From NCBI RefSeq assembly GCF_964063325.1, contig NZ_OZ061315.1, positions 4,154,001 to 4,218,000 of the forward strand: 64,000 nt of DNA, in the 5' to 3' direction. Shown here piece after piece: positions 17,406-27,224 of the stretch. A program made the position numbers and the translations under genes. How positions within the stretch are numbered: the first letter of the stretch is position 1; every line of letters begins with the position of its first letter. Source of the DNA: Hafnia alvei. Lineage in GTDB: Bacteria; Pseudomonadota; Gammaproteobacteria; Enterobacterales; Enterobacteriaceae. The notes beneath the pieces are model-generated. The model saw only the letters and a program-made list of their open reading frames with translations, did no database searches and had not been told where the DNA came from.

Positions 17406-18475
17406 TGCGGCAACCTCACATCCAGATCCTCTGGCCAGCTTTTACTGTTATCCAAACGCACATAGGCCATGCCCGGCAGACCCGTTTTCACATATTCGAG
17501 GTATTTTTCCAGCAGTTCAGGGGAGATGCGCGCTTTTACCCGAAACATCAGCTTAAGACGCTCATTATCGGTCTCGACCGTTTTCGGTGTGAACTGTGCC
17601 ACGCTGGCCACAAAGGTAGCTTTCGCCGGAAGACGCAGCGTTGGCGCGGCATCAAGGACAACGTGCACATCGCTACCAATGGCGACCCTACCCGCCTGCT
17701 CGGTTGGCAGGAAGAACGTCATGTATACATCGCTGAGATCGACCATATTTAGCACGCGACCACCTGCGGCCAAAACTTCTCCCGGCTCAGCCACGCGGTA
17801 CTGGATCCGCCCATCGCGCGGTGCTTTCAAGGCGCTGTCTTCAATGTCAGCCGTGATACGACGCTCGGTGGCCTTGGCAGCTTCCACACGCGTATTGGCC
17901 TGAATGATGCCCGCCTGTGCAGATTCAATCGCGGCCTGCGCGGCTGACACCTGAGCCTTAGCGGATTCCAACGCAGCTCGAGCGCTTTGCGCCGCCGCCA
18001 TGTCGTCATCAAGCTGCTGAGCCGACACTGCACCACGCTTAGAAAGCGCCTGTGAACGGGCATAGCGTTTATTCGCCGAGTTCAGTTCAGCTTCACGCTG
18101 CTTCACCACCGCCTGTGCCGCCAGTTTTTCACTTTGACGCTGTGCCAGTAATGACTTCGCCGTGGCGACTGCGCTTTGCGTTTCACGGATCTGTGCTTCG
18201 GCTTCGATACGCTGCTCATTCAAAACGCGCGTATCCATATGTGCCAACACATCTCCTTGCTTCACAAAATCGCCTTCGCGCACCACGATTTTGTCGATGC
18301 GACCCGCCACCTTGGCCGAAATATCAATTTCTGTTGCTTCAATACGCCCATTACTGCTAGCGAATCCGTCAGGCAAACCGGGCGCGCGCAGGCTCCACCA
18401 CGCGGCAAAGGCCACCACGATAGCGATAAGAATAATTGAGTAAAAAGTGAGACGTTTTCTATTTTTGATATCCAT
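17402..18475 (-). CDS. yhiI: HlyD-family membrane fusion protein YhiI
   Basis: 357 residues. One N-terminal membrane helix (LTFYSIILIAIVVAFAAWWS) anchors a periplasmic adaptor with a split lipoyl domain (around RIEATEIDISAKVAGRI and APRDGRIQYRVAEPGEV) and a long coiled-coil hairpin rich in Ala, Gln and Glu (about 85-205). It matches E. coli YhiI, first gene of yhiI-rbbA-yhhJ. It likely bridges the RbbA/YhhJ pump to an outer-membrane channel. The start at 18475 is the first ATG before MDIKNRKR. Confidence 0.92.
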   Translation of the reverse strand: MDIKNRKRLTFYSIILIAIVVAFAAWWSLRAPGLPDGFASSNGRIEATEIDISAKVAGRIDKIVVREGDFVKQGDVLAHMDTRVLNEQRIEAEAQIRETQSAVATAKSLLAQRQSEKLAAQAVVKQREAELNSANKRYARSQALSKRGAVSAQQLDDDMAAAQSARAALESAKAQVSAAQAAIESAQAGIIQANTRVEAAKATERRITADIEDSALKAPRDGRIQYRVAEPGEVLAAGGRVLNMVDLSDVYMTFFLPTEQAGRVAIGSDVHVVLDAAPTLRLPAKATFVASVAQFTPKTVETDNERLKLMFRVKARISPELLEKYLEYVKTGLPGMAYVRLDNSKSWPEDLDVRLPQ

Positions 18476-18958
18476 AAATACTCGCTGTGTTCCATGCTAG
18501 TAAAAACAAAAAAGCGCGGCACTGGGCTACAGACGCAGCAAATCCGCTCTGTGAGGAAGAGTTTTGGTCAATCGAACAAAGTTAAAACTGAGGAAAAAAT
18601 GCGTGAAAACGGGCAACTGCCGATCAAAATGGCAGACATCAATGCTGATTGGGGTGACGCCAACAATGGATGTTTTCATAACAAGACGTCCTATCTTTGT
18701 ATGAATGAAACAAACACATTAATAGCTATTACTTATACATACTAACATGAGGAACCCTATTGTCTACGTGACTATCCCCCCGTCGTTAAGGTGCTGTTTA
18801 GGTGCTTTTATCACCTCTGTCATATCCCACCAATCGAATGTCAGGCACAGCAAATAGATAAAACTATCCTTGTTATAGACTCATGAGGTGATGACTGGTT
18901 TTGTCGCTCCACGGCAATCCCACTCTACTAATCTATTTTTCGACCGACGGGAGGGCTT
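18476..18958. other. Divergent promoter region between yhiI and feaB
   Basis: 483 bp with no credible gene. An 83-codon frame at 18494-18745 has no family signature and starts without a ribosome site. The last 60 bp before feaB include GGGAGGGCTT, its ribosome site. I could not identify FeaR half-sites with confidence. Confidence 0.4.
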
Positions 18959-20458
18959 ATGCCCGACAACACAGTAGCAATACTCGACAGCGTTACGCGT
19001 TTTCTTGACCGTCAGCACGGACTTTATATTGATGGGAAATGGTGTAACTCCACGTCAGATGCGCGCTTAGCGATTTATAACCCAGCGACCGGCAAACAGA
19101 TTGCCTCTTCTGCTGACGCAAACCCCGAAGATGTTTCGCGCGCGGTCACGTCTGCCCATCAATCCTTTTGTGGCGGTGTGTGGTCACAGCGCTTACCCGC
19201 CGAACGCGAGCGCATTTTGCTGCGCTACGCTGACCTCGTAGAACAACACGCAGAAGAGCTGGCGCAGCTAGAAACCTTGGAACAGGGAAAATCGATTAAT
19301 ATTTCCCGCGCCTTCGAAGTGGGCTGTACGCTGAACTGGATGCGCTATACCGCTGGGCTCACCACCAAAATCACCGGGCAAACGATGGATGTGTCGATAC
19401 CGATGCCCGCCGGTGCGAAATATATGGCTTACACCCGCAAAGAACCCATCGGCGTGGTAGCCGGTATCGTGCCGTGGAACTTCCCGCTGATGATTGGGAT
19501 TTGGAAGGTCATGCCAGCGCTGGCGGCGGGGTGCTCTATCGTCATCAAACCGTCTGAAACTACGCCGTTAACGCTGCTACGCATGGCGGAACTTGCCAGC
19601 GAAGCGGGTATTCCCGATGGCGTATTTAATATTGTCACCGGTAAAGGAGCAGTGTGCGGCAAAGCATTAACCGAGCATCCGTTGGTGACGAAGGTCAGCT
19701 TTACCGGCTCAACGCCGGTCGGCAAAGGCATTGCTCGCGCTGCCGCCGACCGCTTAACCCGAGTCACTTTAGAGCTAGGCGGTAAAAATCCGGCCATCGT
19801 GCTGAAAGATGCCGTTCAGCAGCAGGTGATTGAAGGCCTGATGGCAGGAAGTTTTCTCAACCAAGGGCAGGTCTGCGCCGCCAGCTCACGTATCTATATC
19901 GAAGCACCGATTTTCGACAATCTGGTTGCCGGTTTTGAACAAGCGGTAAAATCACTTTCCGTCGGCCCTGGTATGGATACCACAACACACATTAATCCAT
20001 TAGTTTCGTGCCAGCATCGCGACAAAGTGGCGTCTTATCTGCAAGATGCTAAAGCCAAAAATGCCGAACTGATCAGCGGAGCCACAGGGCCTGATGCGCA
20101 GGGCTTTTATATTCCACCAACGCTGGTGATTAACCCAGATGCCGCGCTGAATCTATCGCGAGAAGAAGTTTTCGGCCCCGTCGTTAACCTCATCCGGGTC
20201 AAAGACGCTGAAGATGCGCTGTATCAGGCCAACGATACCGATTTTGGCCTCACCGCCAGCCTTTGGACCACCAGCCTGCAAACCGCGATGGCCTATACTC
20301 CGCGCATTCAAGCAGGCACCGTGTGGGTGAATAGTCATACGCTTATTGATGCGAATATGCCGTTTGGCGGGGTGAAACAGTCAGGAACCGGACGTGATTT
20401 TGGCACTGATTGGCTGGATGCCTATACCGAAACCAAAACGGTGTGCGTGCGGTATTAA
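18959..20458 (+). CDS. feaB: Phenylacetaldehyde dehydrogenase
   Basis: 499 residues, a full-length aldehyde dehydrogenase. It has the NAD-binding stretch (GIVPWNFPLMIGIWK, KPSETTPLTLLR, FTGSTPVGKGI), the catalytic Glu in TLELGGKNP and the catalytic Cys in NQGQVCAASSRI. It resembles E. coli FeaB (PadA), which oxidises phenylacetaldehyde to phenylacetate with NAD+ in the cytoplasm. It is convergent with tynA, whose product supplies the aldehyde, and near feaR. The ribosome site GGGAGGG precedes the ATG. No frameshifts or missing residues. Confidence 0.9.
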   Translation: MPDNTVAILDSVTRFLDRQHGLYIDGKWCNSTSDARLAIYNPATGKQIASSADANPEDVSRAVTSAHQSFCGGVWSQRLPAERERILLRYADLVEQHAEELAQLETLEQGKSINISRAFEVGCTLNWMRYTAGLTTKITGQTMDVSIPMPAGAKYMAYTRKEPIGVVAGIVPWNFPLMIGIWKVMPALAAGCSIVIKPSETTPLTLLRMAELASEAGIPDGVFNIVTGKGAVCGKALTEHPLVTKVSFTGSTPVGKGIARAAADRLTRVTLELGGKNPAIVLKDAVQQQVIEGLMAGSFLNQGQVCAASSRIYIEAPIFDNLVAGFEQAVKSLSVGPGMDTTTHINPLVSCQHRDKVASYLQDAKAKNAELISGATGPDAQGFYIPPTLVINPDAALNLSREEVFGPVVNLIRVKDAEDALYQANDTDFGLTASLWTTSLQTAMAYTPRIQAGTVWVNSHTLIDANMPFGGVKQSGTGRDFGTDWLDAYTETKTVCVRY

Positions 20459-20477
20459 GAACGGAGTTCCTCAGCAA

Positions 20478-20585
20478 CCCCCTCCCAACCTCCCCCTTCG
20501 CAGGGGGAGGAGCAGATCGAGCGCTTAGTCAACATCGAGGCACATTCGGCTCCCTCCCCTGCGAGGGGGAGGGCTTGGGCTGGGG
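20478..20585. repeat. GC-rich palindromic repeat between convergent feaB and tynA
   Basis: Two arms of C-rich/G-rich sequence (20478-20513 and 20549-20585) are imperfect inverted copies of each other; each also contains its own hairpin (CTCCCCC...GGGGGAG). The layout is that of a REP/BIME-like intergenic element and could terminate transcription from both sides. Confidence 0.7.
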
Positions 20586-20618
20586 CAAAAAAGGTGAGGG
20601 GATCACAGCCGAAATAAA

Positions 20619-22889
20619 CTATTCCCCTTTCTTCCCATTCAAATCCAACGTTGGCGTTTCACTGAAGAAGTTCCACGGTTTCAGCAGCGCATGCACCCAT
20701 TCCGTTGGCATAATTGGCCACTCTTCCGCGCGCGCCACGTGCGTGGTGCCGGTAGTCAGCCATACCACGTTATCCGTGTTTTCAATCGACTGGTTGTCTG
20801 ACGAATACTGTCCCAGACCGGTATCATGAATAGAACGGTTTGGATATTTCCCCTCAGGATAGCGCTCGTCTGGGCTATAGCGCGTCACCCACAGCTGTTT
20901 ATCCATAAAGCTCAGGCGGTGATAAATCCACTCGTCTTTACCAAAGTTCGCCCCTTTGGCAATGGGATGAGTTCCGCCCGCGTAAGGGATCAGCTGATAA
21001 GAGACCGGATTGCCCATTTTGTTGGTAATGTTAGCGTTGCTCAGCAAGCGGATAGTGGAAGGATCAAACTTCTGCGCCGCCTCTTTTTCGGTTTTCACAT
21101 CAACCTGATCCACCTGCATAGTACTGGTGCGCGGGCCGCCACGATCGTTTGGCTTCACGTCAGGATTCAGCTCAACCAAGCTATTGTTCTCGCCGTCGAT
21201 GTCCATATCCAAACGGAAATTGTAGATATGTTGATGCGTGGTTCCCACGATGTTGTGATCGATAAGGGTGCCATATTTAGTATCTTCTTTGGCGGTTGGA
21301 TCCTGCATAGTGCGCGCTTTCACGCCTTTCACCGCTTCAATTCCCGTTGCGCCCGCGTCGATGCCAATGGTGCCGTTTTGATGGAATACCCAGTCAAAAA
21401 TATAGTCGTAGTTGCCCACGGTGCTGATCCAGCGCACCACCAGCTCACGGCGCTCGGCGCTCACGTTGGGCTGTCCCATTTCCTGATGCTTATATTCTGG
21501 CCCTGCGTAGCGTTCAAAGACGGCAATCGCACGCGGAATAGTCATCGGCTTGCCGGTGTAATCTGCAATCGTTTGGTCGATCAGCACCGCATTCGACGGC
21601 GCGTCTTTGCCACGTGCAATCGGCGAGGTTAAGGTGCCCATGCCGTAATCGCCTGAATCAAGATAGGCTTTGAAGTACCAGCCAATATCCGGATCGCCAT
21701 AAGGCACGATCATGCCGCCCAGCGATCCTTCATACATGATCTTGCGCTTTTTGCCCTGATCGTTGTAGGTCACCGTGGAAACGATCGGGCCAACGCGAGA
21801 GTTCAACCCCACGTGGAAATCCCAGTTTTGCCAGTGGATCGTATTGCCGGTAATGGTGTAGTTTTTGCCTTCCGGCTCAACGATTTCCAGCGGTTTAATG
21901 TCTGGCGCTTTACGATCGCGGCCATCATACGGGCGCGGAGCCATCGGCACCGGGATCACTGGCCCCTCTTCTATTTTGATGATTTTTTTCTGTTCAAGAT
22001 CGACCACCGCTACAAGGTTTTCGATCGGATGCGCCCAGTAGTTGCCGTCACCCACGTCCAGATAGCTGATCACTTTGAGCAAGCGCTGATCCTGCGTTAG
22101 CCCATCCTTGCCATCAAAATAGCCAACGGTCAGCGGCGTGGTGATCACCTTGCTTGGATCGGCAATGCCACGTTTTTTCAGCACGGCGGCAAAATCAGCG
22201 CTGGCGCCGATCACCGACTGAACGGTGGCGAAATCATCCAATAGCACCATGCCCTGCGCATCTTTGATTGGCGTCCACGACACCACTTTTTTATCGGTTA
22301 AATCCACCACGCTTTCCACAACGTGCTTACCATCCAGCACGGTGACATTCGCCTGACGCGGCTGCTCAACGGTTTTTCCGCTCAACACAAACTGCCAAAC
22401 CTCATCTTTTGGCGGCTCGCGCAGAGAGATTTCCGTAAAGCGGAAATTATCGCGGTAGTTATCTGACGCCTTGATCGCCTCTACCGCCGTTTTGATTTCA
22501 TCAGCACTCAGCGGATTAAGCGGATGCGCGCGTTTTTCAACGGCGAAAGTCTGATCTAAGCCCGATTGAAAAACTTCATTGATAAAGTCTTCCGACATAT
22601 AGGCAACTTTGTCGCGAAACACCACCGGCACCGCCAGTTTCAACGGTTTACCGTTGACGATGGCTTCGTTGGTATCAGGTTTAACCTTGATATAAGCGCC
22701 GTCTTTGGCAATGGTAAACATGCGGGCATAATCATCCCACTGCACATCCGCCCCAAATTCAGCCAGCGTTTTCTCCATCGGCACCATATGCGCCGCCGCA
22801 CCATGTGCCTGAGCGCTGTTTTGCCAACCCGCAGACGTCAACAGCCCAAGCGCCAGCGCAATTGCAACCGGCAGGCGTTTTTTCATCAT
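20619..22889 (-). CDS. tynA: Periplasmic copper amine oxidase (tyramine / 2-phenylethylamine oxidase)
   Basis: 756 residues, the same size as E. coli TynA. It has an N-terminal signal peptide (KKRLPVAIALALGLLTSAGW...AQA), then the D1 stalk domain with copper-amine-oxidase N-terminal repeats (about 35-120), D2/D3, and the catalytic domain. The topaquinone precursor Tyr lies in VGNYDYIFDW and a copper His pair in THQHIYNFRL. It oxidises primary aromatic amines to aldehydes plus ammonia and hydrogen peroxide in the periplasm. FeaR encoded upstream is its expected activator. Start chosen at 22889, MMKKRLPV. Confidence 0.95.
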   Translation of the reverse strand: MMKKRLPVAIALALGLLTSAGWQNSAQAHGAAAHMVPMEKTLAEFGADVQWDDYARMFTIAKDGAYIKVKPDTNEAIVNGKPLKLAVPVVFRDKVAYMSEDFINEVFQSGLDQTFAVEKRAHPLNPLSADEIKTAVEAIKASDNYRDNFRFTEISLREPPKDEVWQFVLSGKTVEQPRQANVTVLDGKHVVESVVDLTDKKVVSWTPIKDAQGMVLLDDFATVQSVIGASADFAAVLKKRGIADPSKVITTPLTVGYFDGKDGLTQDQRLLKVISYLDVGDGNYWAHPIENLVAVVDLEQKKIIKIEEGPVIPVPMAPRPYDGRDRKAPDIKPLEIVEPEGKNYTITGNTIHWQNWDFHVGLNSRVGPIVSTVTYNDQGKKRKIMYEGSLGGMIVPYGDPDIGWYFKAYLDSGDYGMGTLTSPIARGKDAPSNAVLIDQTIADYTGKPMTIPRAIAVFERYAGPEYKHQEMGQPNVSAERRELVVRWISTVGNYDYIFDWVFHQNGTIGIDAGATGIEAVKGVKARTMQDPTAKEDTKYGTLIDHNIVGTTHQHIYNFRLDMDIDGENNSLVELNPDVKPNDRGGPRTSTMQVDQVDVKTEKEAAQKFDPSTIRLLSNANITNKMGNPVSYQLIPYAGGTHPIAKGANFGKDEWIYHRLSFMDKQLWVTRYSPDERYPEGKYPNRSIHDTGLGQYSSDNQSIENTDNVVWLTTGTTHVARAEEWPIMPTEWVHALLKPWNFFSETPTLDLNGKKGE

Positions 22890-23229
22890 TGTTTTGCGAG
22901 TCAGTTTTTTATAGGACTAGGTTTTATAAAACATGGTGTTATGAAACATAGCTTTATTACCTCACCGCTAAAAGTTGGCATTCATGTCAGTGAATCAGTG
23001 CGCGGGATAATCTCGACCTGGTATACGAGCGTGCTGTTGAAAATCAGTTCCTCAAGAGATCTTTTAGAGACTTTTTTGTGTCTTATTTTGGGTCTGCCGC
23101 CACGCGCTGCTACGGTTAAACAGGGCCAGCATCAACTGACCTAACTCAAACATAGCAATTCGTTGTGGGGATTAATTTGTTGTGTATGCCATCAGCTTTG
23201 TCGCTGGTGACAAACTCACGAAGATGAGA
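22890..23229. other. tynA promoter region
   Basis: 340 bp between the feaR stop and the tynA start; no gene. It should contain the FeaR-dependent tynA promoter; no operator was assigned. Confidence 0.4.
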
Positions 23230-24141
23230 CTAGCGATACTGTTTGCGGTATTCGCCCGGCGTAATGCCAAAACGGGTTTTGAACGCGGTAGAGAAATGGC
23301 TGTGATCGGCAAAGCCCCATGAGTAGCCAATATCTGACAATTTTTGCCGCACTGGCGCACTGCGCAAAGCGTTAGCGCAGAGATCAAGGCGGCGGTTTTT
23401 GATGTATTGCGCCACCACCAACCCTTTGCGCGCAAACATGCGATACAGGCTACGCACCGAAACGCCGACTTCGCTGGCAATCCACTCTGGCCGCAGCGAT
23501 TCCGACTGAATATGTTTATCGATAAAAGTCAGCGTGCGGCTAAATACTTTATCCTGTGGCGCGTCATCATCACGCGCAATCAGCGCCGGACGCAGCAAGG
23601 TAGCCACCGCATCTAAAACCGCTTCGCTTTCCTGCTGATCTAACACGCTATTACGCATACTCTCTTGCACCAGCTGTTGGCTAAGCCGCACCATCGGTGC
23701 GCCCGCGGCCAATCGTTGCGCACAGCGCAAATCGGCAAACTGCAAATTACGTTCAAGATAGCCGCGCGGCAGCAGCAATGAGATTTGGCTAGAGGTGTCG
23801 CTGAAGGTAAAAGTGCTCGGTTTGGCGGCATCAATCAGGGTGATATCCCCCGCAGAAAGCAGCGCTCGCTGCCCCTCTTGCTCCATTTCAGAATGGCCGC
23901 TGAGCTGAAATACGGTGTAAAAATATGAACCGTCGCTCTGGGCAATTTCCTTTGGCGTTCGGTAAAGTTTGGTTTGCGCAATATCAACCATGCTCAAACG
24001 CAGAGCACCTGCGCGAAACTCCTGCACCGAACCACTAAATCCTTCCCCCAGCGTTTTGGCGGCAAAACGCCCACAGGCCTGATTAATGCGGGCCAGCCAG
24101 CCTTCAAAATCGGCGTCTTTTAGCGGGTTGGATGTCGTCAT
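23230..24141 (-). CDS. feaR: AraC-family activator of aromatic amine catabolism FeaR
   Basis: 303 residues: an N-terminal AraC-binding-like sensor domain (about 1-180) and a C-terminal double helix-turn-helix (about 200-300) with EVGVSVRSLYRMFARKGL and DIGYSWGFADHSHFSTAFKTRFGITPGEYR. It matches E. coli FeaR, which activates tynA and feaB in response to amines or aldehydes. It is upstream of tynA on the same strand. Confidence 0.9.
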   Translation of the reverse strand: MTTSNPLKDADFEGWLARINQACGRFAAKTLGEGFSGSVQEFRAGALRLSMVDIAQTKLYRTPKEIAQSDGSYFYTVFQLSGHSEMEQEGQRALLSAGDITLIDAAKPSTFTFSDTSSQISLLLPRGYLERNLQFADLRCAQRLAAGAPMVRLSQQLVQESMRNSVLDQQESEAVLDAVATLLRPALIARDDDAPQDKVFSRTLTFIDKHIQSESLRPEWIASEVGVSVRSLYRMFARKGLVVAQYIKNRRLDLCANALRSAPVRQKLSDIGYSWGFADHSHFSTAFKTRFGITPGEYRKQYR

Positions 24142-24276
24142 GCTCTACCTCACACGGATATCTTGTTGCAACTCAACGGTGGTAAAAACGTCCAATAGCA
24201 GACGCCTTTTACGATAACAACCGATTAACAGTTGAGCAACAAGGATAAATGTAAGATGCGAAGCACCGCGCAATTA

Positions 24277-25377
24277 TCAACGCGCCTTGGCCATGCACTT
24301 CTGCCAGCGCCCATCCACGCGTTTGGCAAACCATGCGGTGGTCAGTTGGCGGGTAATCTTAGGGCTTTCCAACGTGATCCCCGGCAGGATCTCACGCGGC
24401 AGCTTTTTACCACTCGACTTCTCGGCCAGCGCATATACCTGTTTGTAGAGCGACGTTTTCTCGAAATCGATGCTATCGCCTTTCTCTAACGCTCGGCGGA
24501 TGCTGGAATCGCTCATATCCAAACGCTTGCCCAGCGAACGCACGGCCAGCTCCGTGGAGCCGGGTTTATCAGTGCCGTAGTTAATCAAATCGCCATCCAG
24601 CGCCAGCTTAATTCCGCTAACGCGGCTGACCGCGCTTTGAAACGCCGCATTCCGGCTGGCGTACCATCCGGCATTGAAATCAGCAAAACGATAGATAGGC
24701 TGTGGGTAATTAGCCGGATAGCCAAGCAAATGCATGGTGCCGAAATAGACACCGCCGCGCCGGCTGAAGACTTCACGACGAATCGTCCCGTCGATTTTAT
24801 ACGGATAGCCTTTAGCGTGCGCTTCGGCAAACGCAATGCTGACCTGCATCGGCCCACCGGTACGTACCGGATTCAAACTGCCAAACAGTTTTTGCCCCAT
24901 TGGCACCATATCGATAAAGTCATCAAAAATCGCGCTGAGCTCTTTCTCGCTGCGCACCTTATCTAAGCGTTCGCTATAGCTTTTCCCGTTGGGGGATTTG
25001 ATCAACAGCGCGGTATGCACCAGAAAGTTGGGAATATGCATCTGATCGGCACGGCGATCGATCTCTTTCCATGCAATTTTCCCTAACCCCGGCACCTGTG
25101 GATCGGCTTGAAAGGTCGACTCCTGCTCGGTCACGGCTAACACCGAACACAAATTTTCTGCGGTTGGTGCAATATCCTGTGCGGTAAATGCGGCAGCGAT
25201 ATCCGTCGCCCAGCCCTGACGATCGCGCACGTTGCTTGGCATCAGCTTAACCAACTGTGATTTCACATCGGCCGGTCGTGGCGCAGGCGCTTGACTGGTT
25301 TGGGTTGAGCAACCAGCCAATACCAATAGGGCCAATAAACAAACGGGGCGTAACGCTACAGCATGAAAATTTGGCAT
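24277..25377 (-). CDS. yaiW: Outer-membrane lipoprotein YaiW (DUF1615)
   Basis: 366 residues when started at the ATG at 25377 (MPNFHAVALRPVC); the open frame runs 18 codons further but E. coli YaiW has 364 residues and the lipoprotein signal ends at LLALLVLAGCS. The lipobox Cys is followed by a DUF1615 domain (about 45-360) with EQESTFQADP and GSLNPVRTGGPMQVSIAFA. YaiW is a surface-exposed lipoprotein linked to uptake of proline-rich peptides in E. coli. Its first codons and upstream DNA are duplicated 3.46 kb away at 28820-28912. Confidence 0.9.
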   Translation of the reverse strand: MPNFHAVALRPVCLLALLVLAGCSTQTSQAPAPRPADVKSQLVKLMPSNVRDRQGWATDIAAAFTAQDIAPTAENLCSVLAVTEQESTFQADPQVPGLGKIAWKEIDRRADQMHIPNFLVHTALLIKSPNGKSYSERLDKVRSEKELSAIFDDFIDMVPMGQKLFGSLNPVRTGGPMQVSIAFAEAHAKGYPYKIDGTIRREVFSRRGGVYFGTMHLLGYPANYPQPIYRFADFNAGWYASRNAAFQSAVSRVSGIKLALDGDLINYGTDKPGSTELAVRSLGKRLDMSDSSIRRALEKGDSIDFEKTSLYKQVYALAEKSSGKKLPREILPGITLESPKITRQLTTAWFAKRVDGRWQKCMAKAR

Positions 25378-25453
25378 TTTTCTCGAATTATCATAGAGGC
25401 AGGAGATAAGGAACGGTAACGCAGATAGCAAGATGGGTCTAGAGTTTGCAACG
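25361..25453. repeat. 93-bp direct repeat, copy 1 (yaiW 5' end and leader)
   Basis: Matches 28820-28912 in the same orientation with three substitutions in 93 bp. It includes the first codons of yaiW, its ribosome site and about 75 bp upstream. Together the repeats bound the low-GC effector/immunity insert. Confidence 0.9.
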
Positions 25454-25592
25454 TCTTAGCTCTTGTCCATTTCACTTAACACTCAGCATAAGTTCTCAGA
25501 TGAACCAGCTTATTTCGTTTATAAAATATAAATCTACACGCACGAATAGGCGTTTTCGACAGAGGTGACGCTCTTTTTATATGATTTATAAC

Positions 25593-26027
25593 TCAACCAC
25601 ATCCTAGAGCAGAGTTTGTATCACATTTGAGTTTTTCTGATAAATCTCTAAGGCGATCTACCTCAGTTACGTTACATGCAAAAGAATACTCTTTTTTGCT
25701 ATCAATATTTTTTACATTAACTCCTTTACTGTAGTTTCCATCTTCAAAATTACTAAAAATAGAGTATTTATACTTTCCATTAAAAAATGAAACATCAAAG
25801 TAGTCAGTTTGAAATCTATAATAATGACTATAAGTAAACTTTACAGGGGGAGCATTGAATCTAAACACATCATTATTTCGGTTAAGGAAATTATATTCGA
25901 ATTTTTTATTTTTTTCTTTTAGTATTATATCACCTCGATCTGTTTTACATGAAAAATAAGTTACGTCAGCTAGTGCTTGAAAGCACACACAAAACAACGT
26001 AAAAACAATATATTTATAATGACTCAT
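25593..26027 (-). CDS. Small secreted hypothetical protein, possible immunity protein
   Basis: 144 residues from MSHYKY (25593-26027); the AGAGGA site 7 bp before this ATG decides the start, and a longer frame from TTG is not needed. A signal peptide (YKYIVFTLFCVCFQALA) is followed by a beta-rich, Phe/Tyr-rich mature domain with several Cys (YFSCKTDRGDI, SFACNVTEV and CDTNSALGCG). No family is recognised. Its position after degenerate effector-tail DNA and its periplasmic export fit an immunity role. Very AT-rich compared with yaiW. Confidence 0.5.
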   Translation of the reverse strand: MSHYKYIVFTLFCVCFQALADVTYFSCKTDRGDIILKEKNKKFEYNFLNRNNDVFRFNAPPVKFTYSHYYRFQTDYFDVSFFNGKYKYSIFSNFEDGNYSKGVNVKNIDSKKEYSFACNVTEVDRLRDLSEKLKCDTNSALGCG

Positions 26028-26215
26028 TATAATTCCTCTCAATTTTTAAGTCATAACCATGTTGGTTTGAACTATTGTACCGCCGTGGAAAAGATAGCCA
26101 ATATTTAGATCGGATAGCCCGAATCAATGTTGCACAAAAATGCTTAATAATTAGATCTACTTCCATAACCTGCTGTTTTAAATAATATTTCCATAGCAGA
26201 AACCTCGCACCGTAA

Positions 26216-26862
26216 TCTCCAAATAATTAGCTCTCTGCCTTTCAGGTTCATTCTGAGAAATCGAAGGGCTACTTCTTACATAGCTAATAATATCTATATA
26301 TTATTATTTTAACCTGCAAACATAAGTTTAGATCCTTTAGTAATGCCTTGATAAACCAAAAGGAAGATACCAAGATTTTCTTAAGGTTCCGGTTCCATTA
26401 CTCTTTCGGACCAACCCCTGTTCCTATAGGTTCTATAGAATCTGAATGAATCCACCCACTTGCAGGATCACCATTTTTCCTGAAAAACATAACCGAAGAA
26501 AAACCCTTATATTCAGCATAAACACTAACCACATCATTCTTAATGATAAAAATATTTTTAATTCGACACATTTCATCAGGAGCACTATAAAAATATACTC
26601 TCGATTTATACTTAACTATATAGTTTGACTCTGCCGTTGAATTTAATGATTGTTTTTGTTCAGCTGATATATTTATATCACTGCACTCTCCCCACGATAA
26701 AAATGAAGATACGAGAAAAGATAAAAATAATATTAATCTCATAATACCCCCTCTTTATTCATAATGCTAATCAACTTATTTGCATAATTTGGATCAGTGG
26801 CATATCCAGCTCTCTGTAGTCCTTGAGCCCAGTCTCGAGGGTCCGTGTAACCAAAGAGAAAG
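26216..26862. repeat. 647-bp direct duplication, copy A (GH73 tail, immunity gene, effector-tail remnant)
   Basis: Copy A runs 26216-26862 and copy B 27622-28268, same orientation and same length; identity is high in the immunity gene and lower in the tail remnant. Homology stops at TCTCC on one side and CAAAGAGAAAG on the other. In copy A the effector tail downstream of the immunity gene has stop codons. Confidence 0.85.
26398..26742 (-). CDS. Secreted immunity-like protein (copy A, intact)
   Basis: 114 residues. A signal peptide (MRLILFLSFLVSSFLSWG) is followed by a short domain with SH3-like spacing (YIVKYKSRVYFYSAPDE, NIFIIKNDVVSVYAEYKG, SGWIHSDSIEPIG). Its ATG overlaps the stop codon of the upstream glucosaminidase tail (ATGA), the usual coupling of a peptidoglycan-attacking effector and its periplasmic immunity protein. 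The role is inferred from position and export. A second copy at 27805-28148 is frameshifted. Confidence 0.6.
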   Translation of the reverse strand: MRLILFLSFLVSSFLSWGECSDINISAEQKQSLNSTAESNYIVKYKSRVYFYSAPDEMCRIKNIFIIKNDVVSVYAEYKGFSSVMFFRKNGDPASGWIHSDSIEPIGTGVGPKE

Positions 26863-27038
26863 TGATAGCGTCTATTTTTCACAAAGAAATCCGAACGACC
26901 TGAAATGCTGTCTTCATAAGAATCATATTTCATAAACTTATCTACGATAGCTTTCCTCTCTCCGTTGAGATATTCATGAGTATTAACAAAAATGAAATTA
27001 GGATCTCCATGTGCTTTAATACCAAATAAATTATTACT
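26739..27038 (-). pseudogene. C-terminal fragment of a GH73 glucosaminidase-type effector
   Basis: The frame upstream of the immunity gene reads SNNLFGIKAHGDP and, further on, KYDSYEDSISGRSDFF and DPRDWAQGLQRAGYATDPNY, which are hallmarks of the C-terminal half of FlgJ-like/GH73 endo-N-acetylglucosaminidases. An in-frame TAG (27039-27041) lies just before SNNLFG, and a TAG and a TGA lie further upstream in the same frame, so no full-length enzyme can be made. Peptidoglycan hydrolase tail of a secreted interbacterial effector (possibly type VI) is the likeliest origin. Confidence 0.65.
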
Positions 27039-27224
27039 CTACTCACCACTGTAAATATCAACAGGAACGTCTTTAACCTATATATTTTGCTCGATAAACA
27101 CATTCGTGTATTCTGCCAATCCCCAATCGAACTTCCCTAGGTGATTCCTTCATTTGCAGAGTAAGAGATTATGCACAGACAAAAAGGATCTCAAGGAGAT
27201 CCTTTCAAAACAGCCAAAATTTCA

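Noticed and set aside
18494..18745. 83-codon ORF in the yhiI-feaB gap
   Set aside because: No domain, poor start context; likely chance.
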